From positions 81,301-145,300 of the forward strand of contig JAFGTV010000029.1 of NCBI GenBank assembly GCA_016938875.1: a stretch of 64,000 nt of DNA, given 5' to 3'. The DNA is from Paracoccaceae bacterium (lineage in GTDB: Bacteria > Pseudomonadota > Alphaproteobacteria > Rhodobacterales > Rhodobacteraceae). This document shows, piece by piece, positions 37,306 through 46,815 of this stretch (within the stretch, counting starts at the first letter, position 1; every line of letters starts with the position of its first letter). A program made the position numbers and the translations under genes. Under the pieces are notes generated by a model. That model saw only the letters and a program-made list of their open reading frames with translations, made no database searches and was not told the origin of the DNA.

Positions 37306-38874
37306 TCATGCCGCCTTTGTATCCATGCCGGCCATCATCAGGCCCAGCTCTTTCTCGTCGGTTTCGCCGGGCAGGCGTTCGCCCATGATGCGCCCGTCGA
37401 ACATCACCGCGATGCGGTCGGACATCGACAGGATCTCTTCCAGCTCGACGCTGACCAGCAGCACGGCCTTACCGGCGTCGCGCAGATCCAGGATCTGTTG
37501 GTGGATGAATTCGATCGCGCCAATGTCGACGCCGCGCGTGGGCTGGCCAACCAGCAGCAGGTCGGGATTTCGCTCGATCTCGCGTGCCAGGACCAGTTTC
37601 TGCTGGTTCCCGCCCGAGAAATTCTTGGCCGCCAGAACCGGGTTCGGCGGACGCACGTCGAACCGGGCCATCTTGTCTGCGGCCAGATCGCGGATGCCCG
37701 CATTGTCCATAAAAAGCGCGTTTTTCTGATAGGCCGGGTCGTGGTGATAGCCGAATACCATGTTCTCCCAGGCGGTGAATTCCATGATCAGGCCTTCGCG
37801 CTGGCGGTCCTCGGGGACATGGCAGATGCCGCGGGCGCGGCGCGACTGGCCGTCGGAATGGCGGCCGGTCAGGTCGATCTCTTGCCCGTTGATGCGCACC
37901 GTGCCGGTGCCATGGGTAATCCCGCCCAGAACCTCCAGCAGTTGCGACTGGCCGTTGCCGGAAACCCCGGCGATCCCCAGGATCTCGCCCGCGCGAACGT
38001 TCAGCGACACGCCTTTCAGGCGCTCGACCCCGTCCTCGTCGACCACGCGCAGGTTCTCGACCTCCAGCACGGTCTTGCCGGGTTGGGCGGGTTTCTTGTC
38101 GACACGCAGCAGAACCTTTCGTCCGACCATCATTTCGGCCAGGTGCTCGGGGTCGGTCTGCGAGGTCTGGATGGTCGCCGTCATCTCGCCCCGGCGCATC
38201 ACGGACACGGTGTCGGTCGCGGCCATGATCTCGCGCAGCTTGTGGGTGATCAGGATGATCGTCTTGCCCTCGGCGCGCAGGTTTTCGAGGATGCGGAACA
38301 GGTGATCGGCCTCGGCGGGGGTCAGCACGCCGGTGGGTTCGTCCAGGATCAGGATGTCGGCCTGGCGATACAGCGCCTTGAGGATCTCGACGCGCTGCTG
38401 CATGCCGACGCCCAGATCTTCGATCTTGGCATCGGGATCGACGTTCAGTTCATACTCTGCCGCCAGGGTCTTGAGGATGCCCCGCGCCTTGGCCAGAGAG
38501 GGTTTCAACAGCCGCCCCTCTTCGGCGCCAAGCACCACGTTTTCCAGCACGGTAAAGTTTTCGACCAGCTTGAAATGCTGGAAAACCATGCCGATGCCCG
38601 CGCGGATCGCGGCCTGGCTGTCGGGGATCGAGGTCTTTTTCCCGGCGATGAAAATCTCGCCCGCGTCGGCCTTGTAAAAGCCGTAGAGGATCGACATCAG
38701 CGTGGATTTGCCCGCGCCGTTCTCGCCTATGATGCCGTGAATGGTGCCGGGCATGACCCTGATCGAGATATCCTTGTTCGCCTGAACCGGCCCAAAGGCC
38801 TTGGATATCCCGCGCAATTCGATTGCCGGGGCGACATCCGTCTGCCGCCCCTGTGCCATGCCCGCCTGTACCAT
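37306..38874 (-). CDS. Nucleoside ABC transporter ATP-binding protein (NupO type)
   Basis: A 522-residue tandem ATPase. Domain 1 has Walker A GENGAGKST, signature LGVGMQQRVEI and Walker B ILILDEPTGVL. Domain 2 has a degenerate Walker A (GVSGNGQSQLLE), signature FSGGNQQKLVLAREI and a modified Walker B (LLLVGQPTRGVD) that lacks the usual DE. One good and one degenerate site is the rule in this RbsA-like family. It starts 6 bp after the binding-protein gene. Confidence 0.94.
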   Translation of the reverse strand: MVQAGMAQGRQTDVAPAIELRGISKAFGPVQANKDISIRVMPGTIHGIIGENGAGKSTLMSILYGFYKADAGEIFIAGKKTSIPDSQAAIRAGIGMVFQHFKLVENFTVLENVVLGAEEGRLLKPSLAKARGILKTLAAEYELNVDPDAKIEDLGVGMQQRVEILKALYRQADILILDEPTGVLTPAEADHLFRILENLRAEGKTIILITHKLREIMAATDTVSVMRRGEMTATIQTSQTDPEHLAEMMVGRKVLLRVDKKPAQPGKTVLEVENLRVVDEDGVERLKGVSLNVRAGEILGIAGVSGNGQSQLLEVLGGITHGTGTVRINGQEIDLTGRHSDGQSRRARGICHVPEDRQREGLIMEFTAWENMVFGYHHDPAYQKNALFMDNAGIRDLAADKMARFDVRPPNPVLAAKNFSGGNQQKLVLAREIERNPDLLLVGQPTRGVDIGAIEFIHQQILDLRDAGKAVLLVSVELEEILSMSDRIAVMFDGRIMGERLPGETDEKELGLMMAGMDTKAA

Positions 38875-38880
38875 CTGCCC

Positions 38881-39870
38881 TTATTTCACCGGGCAGGTGT
38901 TGTCGGTCATGTAGTCATGAACGACGATCTCGCCCGAGATGATCTTGGCCTTGGCGTCCTCGACGGCGGCGATCATGTCGTCGTTGACCAGTGCGGCGTT
39001 GTTGTCATCCACCGCATAGCCCACGCCATCCTGGGCCAGGCCCAGGGTGAAGATGCCGGTTTCCAGATCCGCGCCCGACATGAACGCGTCGTAAACCGCG
39101 ACATCCACCCGCTTTACCATCGAGGTCAGAACCTGACCGGGGTGCATATAGTTCTGGTTGCTGTCCACGCCGATCGACAGGATCCCCTCGTCGGCGGCGG
39201 TTTGCAGCACGCCCACCCCGGTGCCGCCGGCGGCGGCATAGATCACGTCGGCACCCTGGCTGATCTGGGCGCGGGTCAATTCGCCGCCCTTGACCGGGTC
39301 GTTCCAGGCCGTCGGCGTGGTGCCGGTCATGTTCTGGATCACGGTGGCGTCGGGATTGGCCGCCTTGACGCCCTGTACATAGCCGCAGGCGAACTTGCGG
39401 ATCAGCGGGATGTCCATGCCGCCGATAAAGCCCACGGTGCCGGTTTTCGACGCCATCGCGGCCATCATGCCTGCCAGATAGCTGCCCTCATGTTCCGAAA
39501 ACACGATCGAGCGGACATTGGGGGCATCCACCACCATGTCGATGATCGCGAATTTGGTGTCCGGGTAGTCGGCGGCGACCTCTTCCAGGATCGACCCAAA
39601 GGCGAACCCGGCCATGACGATCGGGTTCAGCCCGGCCTCGGCAAAGCGGCGCAGGGCCTGTTCGCGCTGGGCCTCGGATTGCAGCTCGATCTCGCGATAG
39701 GTTTCGCCGGTCTCGGCCTTCCACTTTTCGGCGCCGGCAAAGGCGGCCTCGTTAAAGGATTTGTCGAACTTGCCGCCCAGGTCATAGATCATCGCCGGTT
39801 CGGACAGTGCGGCGCCCGCGCTCAGCGCAAAGGCGGCGGCGGTGCCCAGGATCTTGTGCATCAGGGTCAT
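38881..39870 (-). CDS. BMP-family nucleoside-binding protein
   Basis: A 329-residue periplasmic binding protein. A signal peptide (ILGTAAAFALSAGAALSEP) precedes IYDLGGKFDKSFNEAAFAGAEKW, the BMP/PnrA family start. Members bind purine nucleosides and feed the ABC permeases. Unlike PnrA and BmpA, there is no lipobox Cys, so it is probably free in the periplasm. GGGAGAG precedes the ATG. It heads the transporter operon. Confidence 0.92.
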   Translation of the reverse strand: MTLMHKILGTAAAFALSAGAALSEPAMIYDLGGKFDKSFNEAAFAGAEKWKAETGETYREIELQSEAQREQALRRFAEAGLNPIVMAGFAFGSILEEVAADYPDTKFAIIDMVVDAPNVRSIVFSEHEGSYLAGMMAAMASKTGTVGFIGGMDIPLIRKFACGYVQGVKAANPDATVIQNMTGTTPTAWNDPVKGGELTRAQISQGADVIYAAAGGTGVGVLQTAADEGILSIGVDSNQNYMHPGQVLTSMVKRVDVAVYDAFMSGADLETGIFTLGLAQDGVGYAVDDNNAALVNDDMIAAVEDAKAKIISGEIVVHDYMTDNTCPVK

Positions 39871-40005
39871 GGAAAACTCTCCCGGTTGGTTGTTGGGGTG
39901 GCGCGGGCCAATGGCGCGCGGGCCGCAAGGGCCTGAAACCTGTCGTGATTAAGGCCGCAGTGCCGCGAAGGGGTCAACCGATTCCTGCCGCTTTGTCGCA
40001 CAGGA

Positions 40006-40425
40006 TCATTCCCCGGCCAGAGCCTTGCGCATCACCAGGGCATCGACACGCAGCCCCCCCGGCGCGGTGTAATAGCCCGTCCGACATCCGGCCAGGCCAT
40101 AGCCTGCACCAGCATAAAGCGCGCGTGCGGCGGCGTTGTCGGCGGCGACCTCCAGAAACGCCTCGGTGGCGCCCTGTGCGCGGGCCTCGGCCTCGAACGC
40201 GGCCAGCAGGGCGCGGCCCCGCCCGGCGCGCCGGGCGTCGGGATGCACGGCCAGGGTCAGCAACTCGACCTCGCCCGCCACGGCCCGGCCCAGGGCAAAC
40301 CCGGTGCCGTCGCCACGCAGAAAGACGCCCCGCGTGTCCAGCAGGGCGGCGAATTCATCGGCCGACCAGGGCCGCGGATGGGTAAAGCACAGCCCATGCA
40401 GCACGGCCAATGCGTCTGGGGTCAT
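40006..40425 (-). CDS. rimI: GNAT acetyltransferase RimI-like
   Basis: A 139-residue N-acetyltransferase. The acetyl-CoA loop is [14 protein letters not shown] (Q/R-x-x-G-x-G/A), followed by [21 protein letters not shown], the usual RimI/ArdA-like C-terminal motif. RimI acetylates the N terminus of ribosomal protein S18 in E. coli. The ATG overlaps the tsaB stop (ATGA), and the tsaB-rimI pairing is common. Confidence 0.88.
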   Translation of the reverse strand: MTPDALAVLHGLCFTHPRPWSADEFAALLDTRGVFLRGDGTGFALGRAVAGEVELLTLAVHPDARRAGRGRALLAAFEAEARAQGATEAFLEVAADNAAARALYAGAGYGLAGCRTGYYTAPGGLRVDALVMRKALAGE

Positions 40426-41090
40426 GGCAGGATCACCGGCGGCGGATCGCTGGGCGGCGCGGCGTCCGCCGGGCGCACATAAAGCGGGGCAGGGCGCGAA
40501 GACGGGGTCTGTCCGATCCGACCGGCGGCAATTTGGGCGATGCGCGGGGCGATTTGCGTCAGCACGGCGGGCGTGCCCGACAGGCCCAGCGCCGTGCCGA
40601 TCCGCGTGGCCTCGTGCCCCAGAACGCAGGTGCCCAGGGGCAGGTCCGGGTGTTCGCCGGGCGCGTCGGGCGAGGCCTGCCAGGGCGCACCGATCGGCAG
40701 GTCATCGCGGATCGCCTGCATATAGACCGTGTCGCGCGGCGCGGGCAGGCTGACCAACAGCGGACCAGCCGCGCCCTGCGCCATCACCGCAAAGCTGGAC
40801 ACGCCGATGGCCGGCACCCCCAACCCCAGCGCCAGTCCGCGCGCGGCGGAAACCGCGATGCGGATGCCGGTGAAATTGCCCGGCCCCACACCGACGCCGA
40901 TGGCATCCAGGTCGCGCCAGCTGATCCCGGCCTGGTCCAGCAACGCGGCCAGGAGCGGCATCAGATGCTCGGCCTGACCGCGCCCCATCTCGGCGTGGCG
41001 CTCGGCCACGATCTGGCCGTCGCGCAACAAAGCGGCCGCGCAATGCGCGGCCGACGTGTCAAAGGCCAACAGGGTCGGGGGCTGGCTCAT
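40422..41090 (-). CDS. tsaB: tRNA threonylcarbamoyladenosine biosynthesis protein TsaB
   Basis: A 222-residue ASKHA-fold protein ([16 protein letters not shown] at the start; [42 protein letters not shown]). With TsaD and TsaE it completes t6A at position 37 of ANN-decoding tRNAs. It lies 4 bp after nfuA and overlaps rimI. Confidence 0.95.
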   Translation of the reverse strand: MSQPPTLLAFDTSAAHCAAALLRDGQIVAERHAEMGRGQAEHLMPLLAALLDQAGISWRDLDAIGVGVGPGNFTGIRIAVSAARGLALGLGVPAIGVSSFAVMAQGAAGPLLVSLPAPRDTVYMQAIRDDLPIGAPWQASPDAPGEHPDLPLGTCVLGHEATRIGTALGLSGTPAVLTQIAPRIAQIAAGRIGQTPSSRPAPLYVRPADAAPPSDPPPVILP

Positions 41091-41094
41091 GCCC

Positions 41095-41655
41095 TCACTC
41101 GGCGACAGGGCGCACCTCGGTGACCTCGGGGATATAGTGGCGCAGCAGGTTCTCGATCCCCATCTTCAGCGTCAGCGTCGACGACGGGCAGCCCGCACAG
41201 GCCCCCTGCATGTGCAGATAGACAACGCCCCGCTCGAACCCGTGAAAGGTGATGTCGCCCCCGTCCTGCGCCACGGCAGGGCGCACGCGGGTGTCCAGCA
41301 ACTGCTTGATCTGGCTCACGATCTCGGCGTCGGGGCCGTCATGGTCGGCATGGCCCGCATCCGCGGCCTCGCCGATCAGGGCAGGTTGGCCGGATTGGAA
41401 ATGCTCCATGATCGCGCCCAGGATGGCGGGCTTGATATGATCCCACTCGGCGTCGTCGTGCTTGGTCACGGTGACGAAATCGGTGCCGAAGAACACGGCG
41501 CGCACACCGTCCACGGCGAAAATGCGGCTGGCCAGCGGCGATTGCGCCGCCCCGTCGGAATTGGGGAAATCCGCTGTGCCCGCCTCCAGCACGGCCTGGC
41601 CGGGCAGGAATTTCAGCGTCGCGGGGTTTGGCGTGGATTCGGTCTGAATGAACAT
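41095..41655 (-). CDS. nfuA: NifU-family Fe-S carrier protein (NfuA/Nfu1 type)
   Basis: A 186-residue Fe-S cluster carrier. The N-terminal Nfu domain starts [18 protein letters not shown]; the C-terminal NifU domain contains [21 protein letters not shown] with the cluster-binding C-x2-C. It delivers clusters to targets such as aconitase or lipoyl synthase. ATG 41655 is preferred because AAGGA stands nine bases upstream, versus none for 41664. An Irr-type ICE box is 55 to 79 bp upstream. Confidence 0.93.
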   Translation of the reverse strand: MFIQTESTPNPATLKFLPGQAVLEAGTADFPNSDGAAQSPLASRIFAVDGVRAVFFGTDFVTVTKHDDAEWDHIKPAILGAIMEHFQSGQPALIGEAADAGHADHDGPDAEIVSQIKQLLDTRVRPAVAQDGGDITFHGFERGVVYLHMQGACAGCPSSTLTLKMGIENLLRHYIPEVTEVRPVAE

Positions 41656-41709
41656 CTGGCACATTCCTTAGTTTTCCACTCGGATATGCGCCAACAGGCT
41701 GGATTTGTC

Positions 41710-41734
41710 AAGGTTTAGAACGATTCTAAACCTT
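41710..41734 (-). promoter_or_regulatory. Irr-binding ICE box upstream of nfuA
   Basis: AAGGTTTAGAA (41710-41720), CGA, then its exact reverse complement TTCTAAACCTT (41724-41734): a perfect 11-bp inverted repeat. Its core fits the iron control element TTTAGAA-N3-TTCTAAA bound by Irr in Rhizobiales and Rhodobacterales. It is centred about 67 bp upstream of the nfuA ATG and touches the uspA stop codon. Confidence 0.75.
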
Positions 41735-42189
41735 TAACACACCGCCTCCAGCCCTTCCTTGGACAGTCCCCCCGGAACCAGCGTCATCGGCACCGGCAGG
41801 TTGCCGGCACTCTTGGTCAACTGGGTGACCAGCGGGCCGGGCCCTTTCTTGTCGGTGCCAGCCCCCAGAACCAGCACCCCGATCTCGCCATCCTCGCGGA
41901 TCTGGGCCAGGATTTCGGTCGCCGCCTCGCCCTCGCGGATGACCAGTTCGGGGTTGATCCCCTGGCGGTCGCGCATCCATTTGGCAAAGACCTCGAAATG
42001 GGCCTCGATCCGCTCGCGGGCCTCTTCGCGCATCAGATCGCCGACGCCGATCCAGTGGTTGAACTCCTCGGGCGCGATCACCGAGAGGATCTGAACCGCG
42101 CCGCCGGTCTTGGCTGCGCGCATCGCGGCGAACCGCATGGCATTCAGGCATTCGCGGCTGTCATCGAGCACGACCAGAAATTTGCGCAT
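41734..42189 (-). CDS. Universal stress protein UspA family
   Basis: A 151-residue single Usp domain. The start RKFLVVLDDSRECLNAMRFAA gives the first strand and Asp. The C-terminal glycine-rich loop, which in ATP-binding members is G-x2-G-x9-G-S/T, is here weak (LGAGTDKKGPGPLVTQLTKSAG), so ATP binding is uncertain. It sits upstream of nfuA, separated by 78 bp holding the ICE box. Confidence 0.85.
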   Translation of the reverse strand: MRKFLVVLDDSRECLNAMRFAAMRAAKTGGAVQILSVIAPEEFNHWIGVGDLMREEARERIEAHFEVFAKWMRDRQGINPELVIREGEAATEILAQIREDGEIGVLVLGAGTDKKGPGPLVTQLTKSAGNLPVPMTLVPGGLSKEGLEAVC

Positions 42190-42320
42190 CGGTGCCTCCC
42201 TGGAAACCGCGGATCACAATGACCCAGGCCGGGCACGCTGGCAACTGCCGCCCGCCGCACGCTTGCCGCAGGGCAGGGGCGGCGGCGGGGCCGGGATCAT
42301 GGGTCTGTCCGCCAGCGGTG

Positions 42321-43184
42321 TTACGCCTTGGAATGCGCCCAATCCCAATACAGGTCGCGCGCGCGCGCCGTCATCGGGCCGGGTTGATATTGCACGTCGT
42401 CAAAGGCCTTGACCGGTGTCACCTTCATCATGTTGCCCGACAAGAACACCTCGTCGGCGGCGCGAAAATCGTCAAAGCCCAGCACGGCCTCGTGCACCTT
42501 GACCCCGTCGGCGCGCAGGTTCGAGATGTGGCGCGCGCGGGTGATCCCGGCCAGGAATGTGCCGTTGGGGATCGGCGTGAATACCTCGCCATCCTTGACC
42601 ATGAAGACGTTGGCGGTGGCGGTTTCCGCGACATTGCCCATCGCGTCGGCCACCAGCGCGTTGCCGAACCCCTTGGTGCGGGCCTCGGCCAGCATGCGCG
42701 CGTTGTTGGGATAGAGGCAGCCGGCCTTGGCATTGACCACGTTGTTTTCCAGCACCGGACGGCGAAAGCGGGTGGTCGTCAGGGTGGTGGCACTGCCCGG
42801 CGCGGCCATCGGGATTTCCTCAAGGCAGATGGCAAAGCCGGTCGAGCCGGGTTTCGGCACGATGCCCAGTACGTCGCCCTCAAGCGCCCAGTACATCGGG
42901 CGGATATAGACGGCGGTTTCCGGGGCATAGGCCTTGAGCCCCTCCATGACGATCGCGTGCATGTCCTCGGCGTTCACCGTGGGCGTGATCATCAGGGCCT
43001 CGGCCGAGCGGTTGACCCGCGCGCAATGGGCCATCAGGTCCGGGGCGATCCCCTCGAAATAGCGCGCGCCATCAAAGACCGTGGTGCCCAGCCAACTGCC
43101 GTGATCGGCGGCGCGCATGATGGGCAGGTCGCCCTTGTGCCAGCTGCCTTCGAAATAGGTTCGGATATTGATGCCGGTGGCCAT
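42321..43184 (-). CDS. ilvE: Branched-chain amino acid aminotransferase (PLP class IV)
   Basis: A 287-residue fold-type IV PLP enzyme. DGARYFEGIAPDLMAHCARVNRS is the family start (in parts), VNAKAGCLYPNN contains the PLP Lys, and ADAMGNVAETATANVFMVKDGE and FLAGITRAR supply phosphate-binding residues. It is typical of BCATs that transaminate Leu, Ile and Val, although class IV paralogues such as omega-transaminases are close. ATG 43184 gives the standard length. Confidence 0.85.
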   Translation of the reverse strand: MATGINIRTYFEGSWHKGDLPIMRAADHGSWLGTTVFDGARYFEGIAPDLMAHCARVNRSAEALMITPTVNAEDMHAIVMEGLKAYAPETAVYIRPMYWALEGDVLGIVPKPGSTGFAICLEEIPMAAPGSATTLTTTRFRRPVLENNVVNAKAGCLYPNNARMLAEARTKGFGNALVADAMGNVAETATANVFMVKDGEVFTPIPNGTFLAGITRARHISNLRADGVKVHEAVLGFDDFRAADEVFLSGNMMKVTPVKAFDDVQYQPGPMTARARDLYWDWAHSKA

Positions 43185-43489
43185 GACTACTCTCTCTTCT
43201 GGGATGCGCGCGCAGACTAGACCCGCCGGGCGGAGGCGTCCAGATGCCAAAGCCAAACGCCCCCGTCGGGGCGCGTTGGCCCCGGTGCGGGTCGTTCCCG
43301 GACACGCCCGCCGCCGAAGCCGGGTCAGCTGCGGCAGCCGTCTTGTGAAACGGGCGGGGGGGGGAGGGGCGGTCACTGGCGGTCCCCTGCCGGTGCGCGG
43401 CTACGAAGGAAATGGCCAATGCCGGGCAGATGCCTGTGCCCGCGCCCTGGGATGTCGGCGCGGGCTATGGGCCTGTTCGGGGGACGCAG
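43185..43489. other. Spacer between trpS and ilvE
   Basis: A 305-bp stretch with no credible gene. It contains the hairpin at 43438-43465, a long G run near 43355, and should include the ilvE promoter (unresolved). Confidence 0.5.
43438..43465 (-). terminator. Hairpin after trpS
   Basis: GCCCGCGCC (43438-43446) and GGCGCGGGC (43457-43465) form a perfect 9-bp stem with a 10-nt loop, 24 bp after the trpS stop on the minus strand. There is no T-run. Confidence 0.5.
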
Positions 43490-44515
43490 TCAGCGCGGGC
43501 CGACCATCCCCACGATCTCATAGGCGCGCTTGAGGATCGGGGCGGCGATCGCGTTGGCGCGGTCCGCCCCCTGGGTCAGGATGCGGTCGATCTCGGCGGG
43601 GTCTTGCATCAGTCGCCCCATCTCGGTCGAGATCGGTTCCAGCCGCGCCACCGCCAGATCAGCGAGCGAGGGTTTGAACGTGCCGAACTGCTGGCCGCCA
43701 TGTTCGGCCACGACCTGTTCCACGGTCATTTCGGCCAGCGCGGCGTAGATGTTCACCAGGTTGCGGGCCTCGAGGCGGCCCTCCAGCCCTTCGATGGTTT
43801 CGGGCAGGGGTTCGGGGTCGGTCTTTGCCTTGCGGATCTTCTTGGCGATGGTATCGGCATCGTCGGTCAGGTTGATCCGGCTCATGTCCGAGGGGTCGGA
43901 TTTCGACATCTTCTTGGACCCGTCGCGCAGGCTCATGACCCGCGTCGCGGCCCCTTCGATCACCGGTTCGGGAATCGGGAAGAAGTCGGTGCCGTAGTCA
44001 TTGTTGAACTTGGTCGCGATGTCGCGGGTCAGTTCGACATGCTGTTTTTGATCCTCGCCCACCGGCACATGAGTGGCGTGATAGGTCAGGATGTCGGCGG
44101 CCATCAGCGCAGGATAGGCGAACAGCCCCAGCGAGACGTTCTCGGAATTCTTGCCCGCCTTGTCCTTGAACTGGGTCATCCGCTGCATCCAGCCCAGCCG
44201 CGCCACGCAGTTGAAGATCCAGCCCAATTGCGCATGGGCGGGCACCTGGGACTGGTTGAACAGGATCGAGCGCGCCGGATCGACGCCCGAGGCGATAAAG
44301 CCCGCGGTCAGTTCGCGCGTGGCATGGGTCAGCTTTTCGGGATCCTGCCAGACGGTGATCGCGTGCATGTCGACGATGCAATAGACCGTCTCGATGCCGC
44401 CCTTGTCCTGGGCCTGGGCAAAACGCTTGAGCGCGCCCAGATAGTTGCCCAGCGTCAGCCCACCCGAGGGCTGAATGCCGGAAAAGACGCGCGGCGTGTG
44501 GACCACCTCGGCCAT
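43490..44515 (-). CDS. trpS: Tryptophanyl-tRNA synthetase
   Basis: A 341-residue class I synthetase charging tRNA-Trp. [17 protein letters not shown] has the TxGN version of the HIGH signature, and [13 protein letters not shown] contains KMSKS. ATG 44515 starts at the conserved [10 protein letters not shown]; longer upstream reading frames are not part of the protein. Confidence 0.96.
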   Translation of the reverse strand: MAEVVHTPRVFSGIQPSGGLTLGNYLGALKRFAQAQDKGGIETVYCIVDMHAITVWQDPEKLTHATRELTAGFIASGVDPARSILFNQSQVPAHAQLGWIFNCVARLGWMQRMTQFKDKAGKNSENVSLGLFAYPALMAADILTYHATHVPVGEDQKQHVELTRDIATKFNNDYGTDFFPIPEPVIEGAATRVMSLRDGSKKMSKSDPSDMSRINLTDDADTIAKKIRKAKTDPEPLPETIEGLEGRLEARNLVNIYAALAEMTVEQVVAEHGGQQFGTFKPSLADLAVARLEPISTEMGRLMQDPAEIDRILTQGADRANAIAAPILKRAYEIVGMVGPR

Positions 44516-44593
44516 GGGATCATCTCCGTCTGGAATTTCATGCTCTGCTCGCTTACCCATGCCTGATCGCACCGTCAACCGAAGGGCTGCCCA

Positions 44594-45280
44594 ATGACCC
44601 CCAATCCCAACGCCCCGCCGATCAACCCGCTGCCCATGGTGGTGTGGATCCTCGTGCTGCCCGTCATCGCCGTCGAGGTTGTCCTCAGCCTGGGCACACG
44701 GGGCCTGATCGGTGGCCCGTCGGCCGTGGGGTGGCGCATGGCGGCGTTTCAGGATTACGCGTTCTCGGGGCAGGTGTTCGACTGGATGCTGGCCACCGGG
44801 CGGTTTCCGCCCGAACACATGCTGCGCTTTGTCACCTATCCGTTCATCCATGCCAGCGTGACCCATGCGGTCTTTGTCGTGGTGTTCATCCTGGCGCTGG
44901 GCAAGATGGTGGGCGAGGTGTTCCGCGCCTGGGCGGTGGTGTTGATCTTTTTCGGGTCAGCCTTTGTGGGGGCTGTGGCCTATGGGCTGTTGCTCGATGA
45001 TCCGGTGCCGCTGATCGGGGGGTATCCGGCGGTTTACGGGCTGATCGGGGCGTTCACCTTTCTGATGTGGGTGAACCTGGCGGGAACCGGGACCAGCCAA
45101 TACCGGGCGTTCACGCTGATCGGGATGTTGCTGGCAATACAGCTCCTCTTTGGCGTGTTGTTCGGCGGCGGCAAGGATTGGGTGGCCGATGTTGCGGGGT
45201 TCGTCACCGGCTTTGCGCTATCGTTCCTGGTCAGCCCGGGGGGCTGGGGAAAGGTGCGTGCGCGGCTGCGTCACCGCTGA
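44594..45280 (+). CDS. Rhomboid-fold membrane protein lacking catalytic residues
   Basis: A 228-residue protein with about six transmembrane helices. [18 protein letters not shown] (His86, His91) and [13 protein letters not shown] match the rhomboid core. However, the active-site GxSG is here GGYP (142-145), with Tyr144 in place of the nucleophile Ser, and the second catalytic His is replaced (DVAGFVTG around 199). A protease-dead rhomboid is therefore likely, perhaps a membrane chaperone or decoy. It is divergent from trpS and converges on murJ, with 10 bp overlap of the ends. Confidence 0.75.
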   Translation: MTPNPNAPPINPLPMVVWILVLPVIAVEVVLSLGTRGLIGGPSAVGWRMAAFQDYAFSGQVFDWMLATGRFPPEHMLRFVTYPFIHASVTHAVFVVVFILALGKMVGEVFRAWAVVLIFFGSAFVGAVAYGLLLDDPVPLIGGYPAVYGLIGAFTFLMWVNLAGTGTSQYRAFTLIGMLLAIQLLFGVLFGGGKDWVADVAGFVTGFALSFLVSPGGWGKVRARLRHR

Positions 45281-46815
45281 CGGCGCAGCGCGCGGGAAAA
45301 CTCGCCCAGGCGGAACGCGCCCAGCAGGTGACCCAGCGCGAAATAGGCCCCGATCCCCAGGCCGATCAGCAGCGCCAGCGCGCCATACCGCCCCGCACCG
45401 GCGTGCAGCCAGGGCGCCATGGCCCAGGCCCCGGCCCACAGGATCGCCCCCATCCCCCCCGAGGCCAGCACGATCCGTCCCAGCCGGCGCACGAACCGCG
45501 CGTCCAGCACCGCCGCATCCCCCATCCCGCGAGAGCCGCGCCACAAAAGCCCCACCATCGCCCAGCCCGCCAGCGTGGTGCCAAAGGCCGCCGCGATATA
45601 ACCGATGAACGGCGCCAGTCCGATCGCCAGACCCGCATTCACCGCCAACGCCGCCAGGGCGTAGTAAAACGGCCGCCGCGTATCCTCGCGCGCGAAAAAG
45701 AGCGGTTGCAGCACCTTTTGCATCACAAAGGCGGGCAGACCGGCGCCGTAGACGGCCACCGCCGCCGCCGTGGCCGCCGCATCCGCGCCGTCGAACGCGC
45801 CGCGCTGGAACAAGACCCCCACCAGCGGGCCGGGGATCACCGCCAGCGCCACCGCCGCCGGCACCGTCAGCGCCAGCGCCATCTCGCCCGCGCGGTTGAA
45901 CGCGTCGCGCCCGCCGTCGGTATCCTCGGCGCGCAACCGGCGTGACAGATCGGGCAAAAGCACCACGCCGATGGCGATGCCGACCACGCCCAGCGGCAGC
46001 TGGTACAGCCGGTCGGCATAGCTGAGCCACGCCACCGCCCCGTCAAAGAAACTGGCCACCTGCCGCCCGATCAGCAGGTTGACCTGCACCACGCCCCCGG
46101 CCAGCGCGGCCGGGGCGGCGATCATCGCCAACCGCTTGAGTTCGGGGGTCATGCGCGGGCGGCGCAGGGTCAGGCGAAACCCTGCCCGCGCCGCGGCCCG
46201 CCACACCAGCGCCATCTGCGCCACGCCCGCCACCGGCACCGTCCAGGCCAGCGCATCGCCCACCGGCCAGCCCATCGCATTGGCCAGTACCATCGCCCCG
46301 ACGAACAGCACGTTCAGCAGCACCGGCGCCGCGGCGGCGGCCACGAACCGCCCCGTCGCGTTCAGCACCCCCGACAGCAATGCCGCCAGCGAGATGAACA
46401 GGATATAGGGAAACGCGATGCGCCCGTAAAATACCGCCAGATCAAAGCGTTCATCGCCAACGAACCCGCTGGCCATGGCCAGCACCAGGAATGGCATGGC
46501 CACCTGCGCGATCAGCGAAAAGACGATCAGGACCGACGCCAGCCCGGTGAACGCATCGCGGGCGAATCCCAGCGCGTCGTCGCCGCCCTCCAGCTTTTTC
46601 GAGAACATCGGCACAAAGGCCATGTTGAACGCGCCCTCGGCGAAAAAGCGGCGGAACATGTTGGGCAGGGAGAACGCGACCAGGAACGCTTCGGCCACCG
46701 GCCCGGTGCCCAGATAGGCCGCGATCAGGATATCGCGCACAAAGCCCAAAACCCGGCTGAGCAGCGTCCACATCCCGACCGTGACAAAACCGGAAACCAG
46801 CCGGATCGGTTGCAT
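45271..46815 (-). CDS. murJ: Lipid II flippase MurJ
   Basis: A 514-residue membrane protein with about 14 helices. The start SGFVTVGMWTLLSRVLGFVRDILIAAYLGTGPVAEAFLVAFSLPNMFRRFFAEGAF is diagnostic (in parts), with the Arg residues that contact lipid II. It flips lipid II to the periplasm for peptidoglycan synthesis. The ATG overlaps the glnD stop by one base; glnD-murJ-trpS is a common Rhodobacterales order. Confidence 0.96.
   Translation of the reverse strand: MQPIRLVSGFVTVGMWTLLSRVLGFVRDILIAAYLGTGPVAEAFLVAFSLPNMFRRFFAEGAFNMAFVPMFSKKLEGGDDALGFARDAFTGLASVLIVFSLIAQVAMPFLVLAMASGFVGDERFDLAVFYGRIAFPYILFISLAALLSGVLNATGRFVAAAAAPVLLNVLFVGAMVLANAMGWPVGDALAWTVPVAGVAQMALVWRAAARAGFRLTLRRPRMTPELKRLAMIAAPAALAGGVVQVNLLIGRQVASFFDGAVAWLSYADRLYQLPLGVVGIAIGVVLLPDLSRRLRAEDTDGGRDAFNRAGEMALALTVPAAVALAVIPGPLVGVLFQRGAFDGADAAATAAAVAVYGAGLPAFVMQKVLQPLFFAREDTRRPFYYALAALAVNAGLAIGLAPFIGYIAAAFGTTLAGWAMVGLLWRGSRGMGDAAVLDARFVRRLGRIVLASGGMGAILWAGAWAMAPWLHAGAGRYGALALLIGLGIGAYFALGHLLGAFRLGEFSRALRRQR

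Noticed and set aside
37183..39936. A 917-codon open frame opposite the nucleoside ABC genes
   Set aside because: It is antisense to an intact ABC operon and shows no credible protein features.
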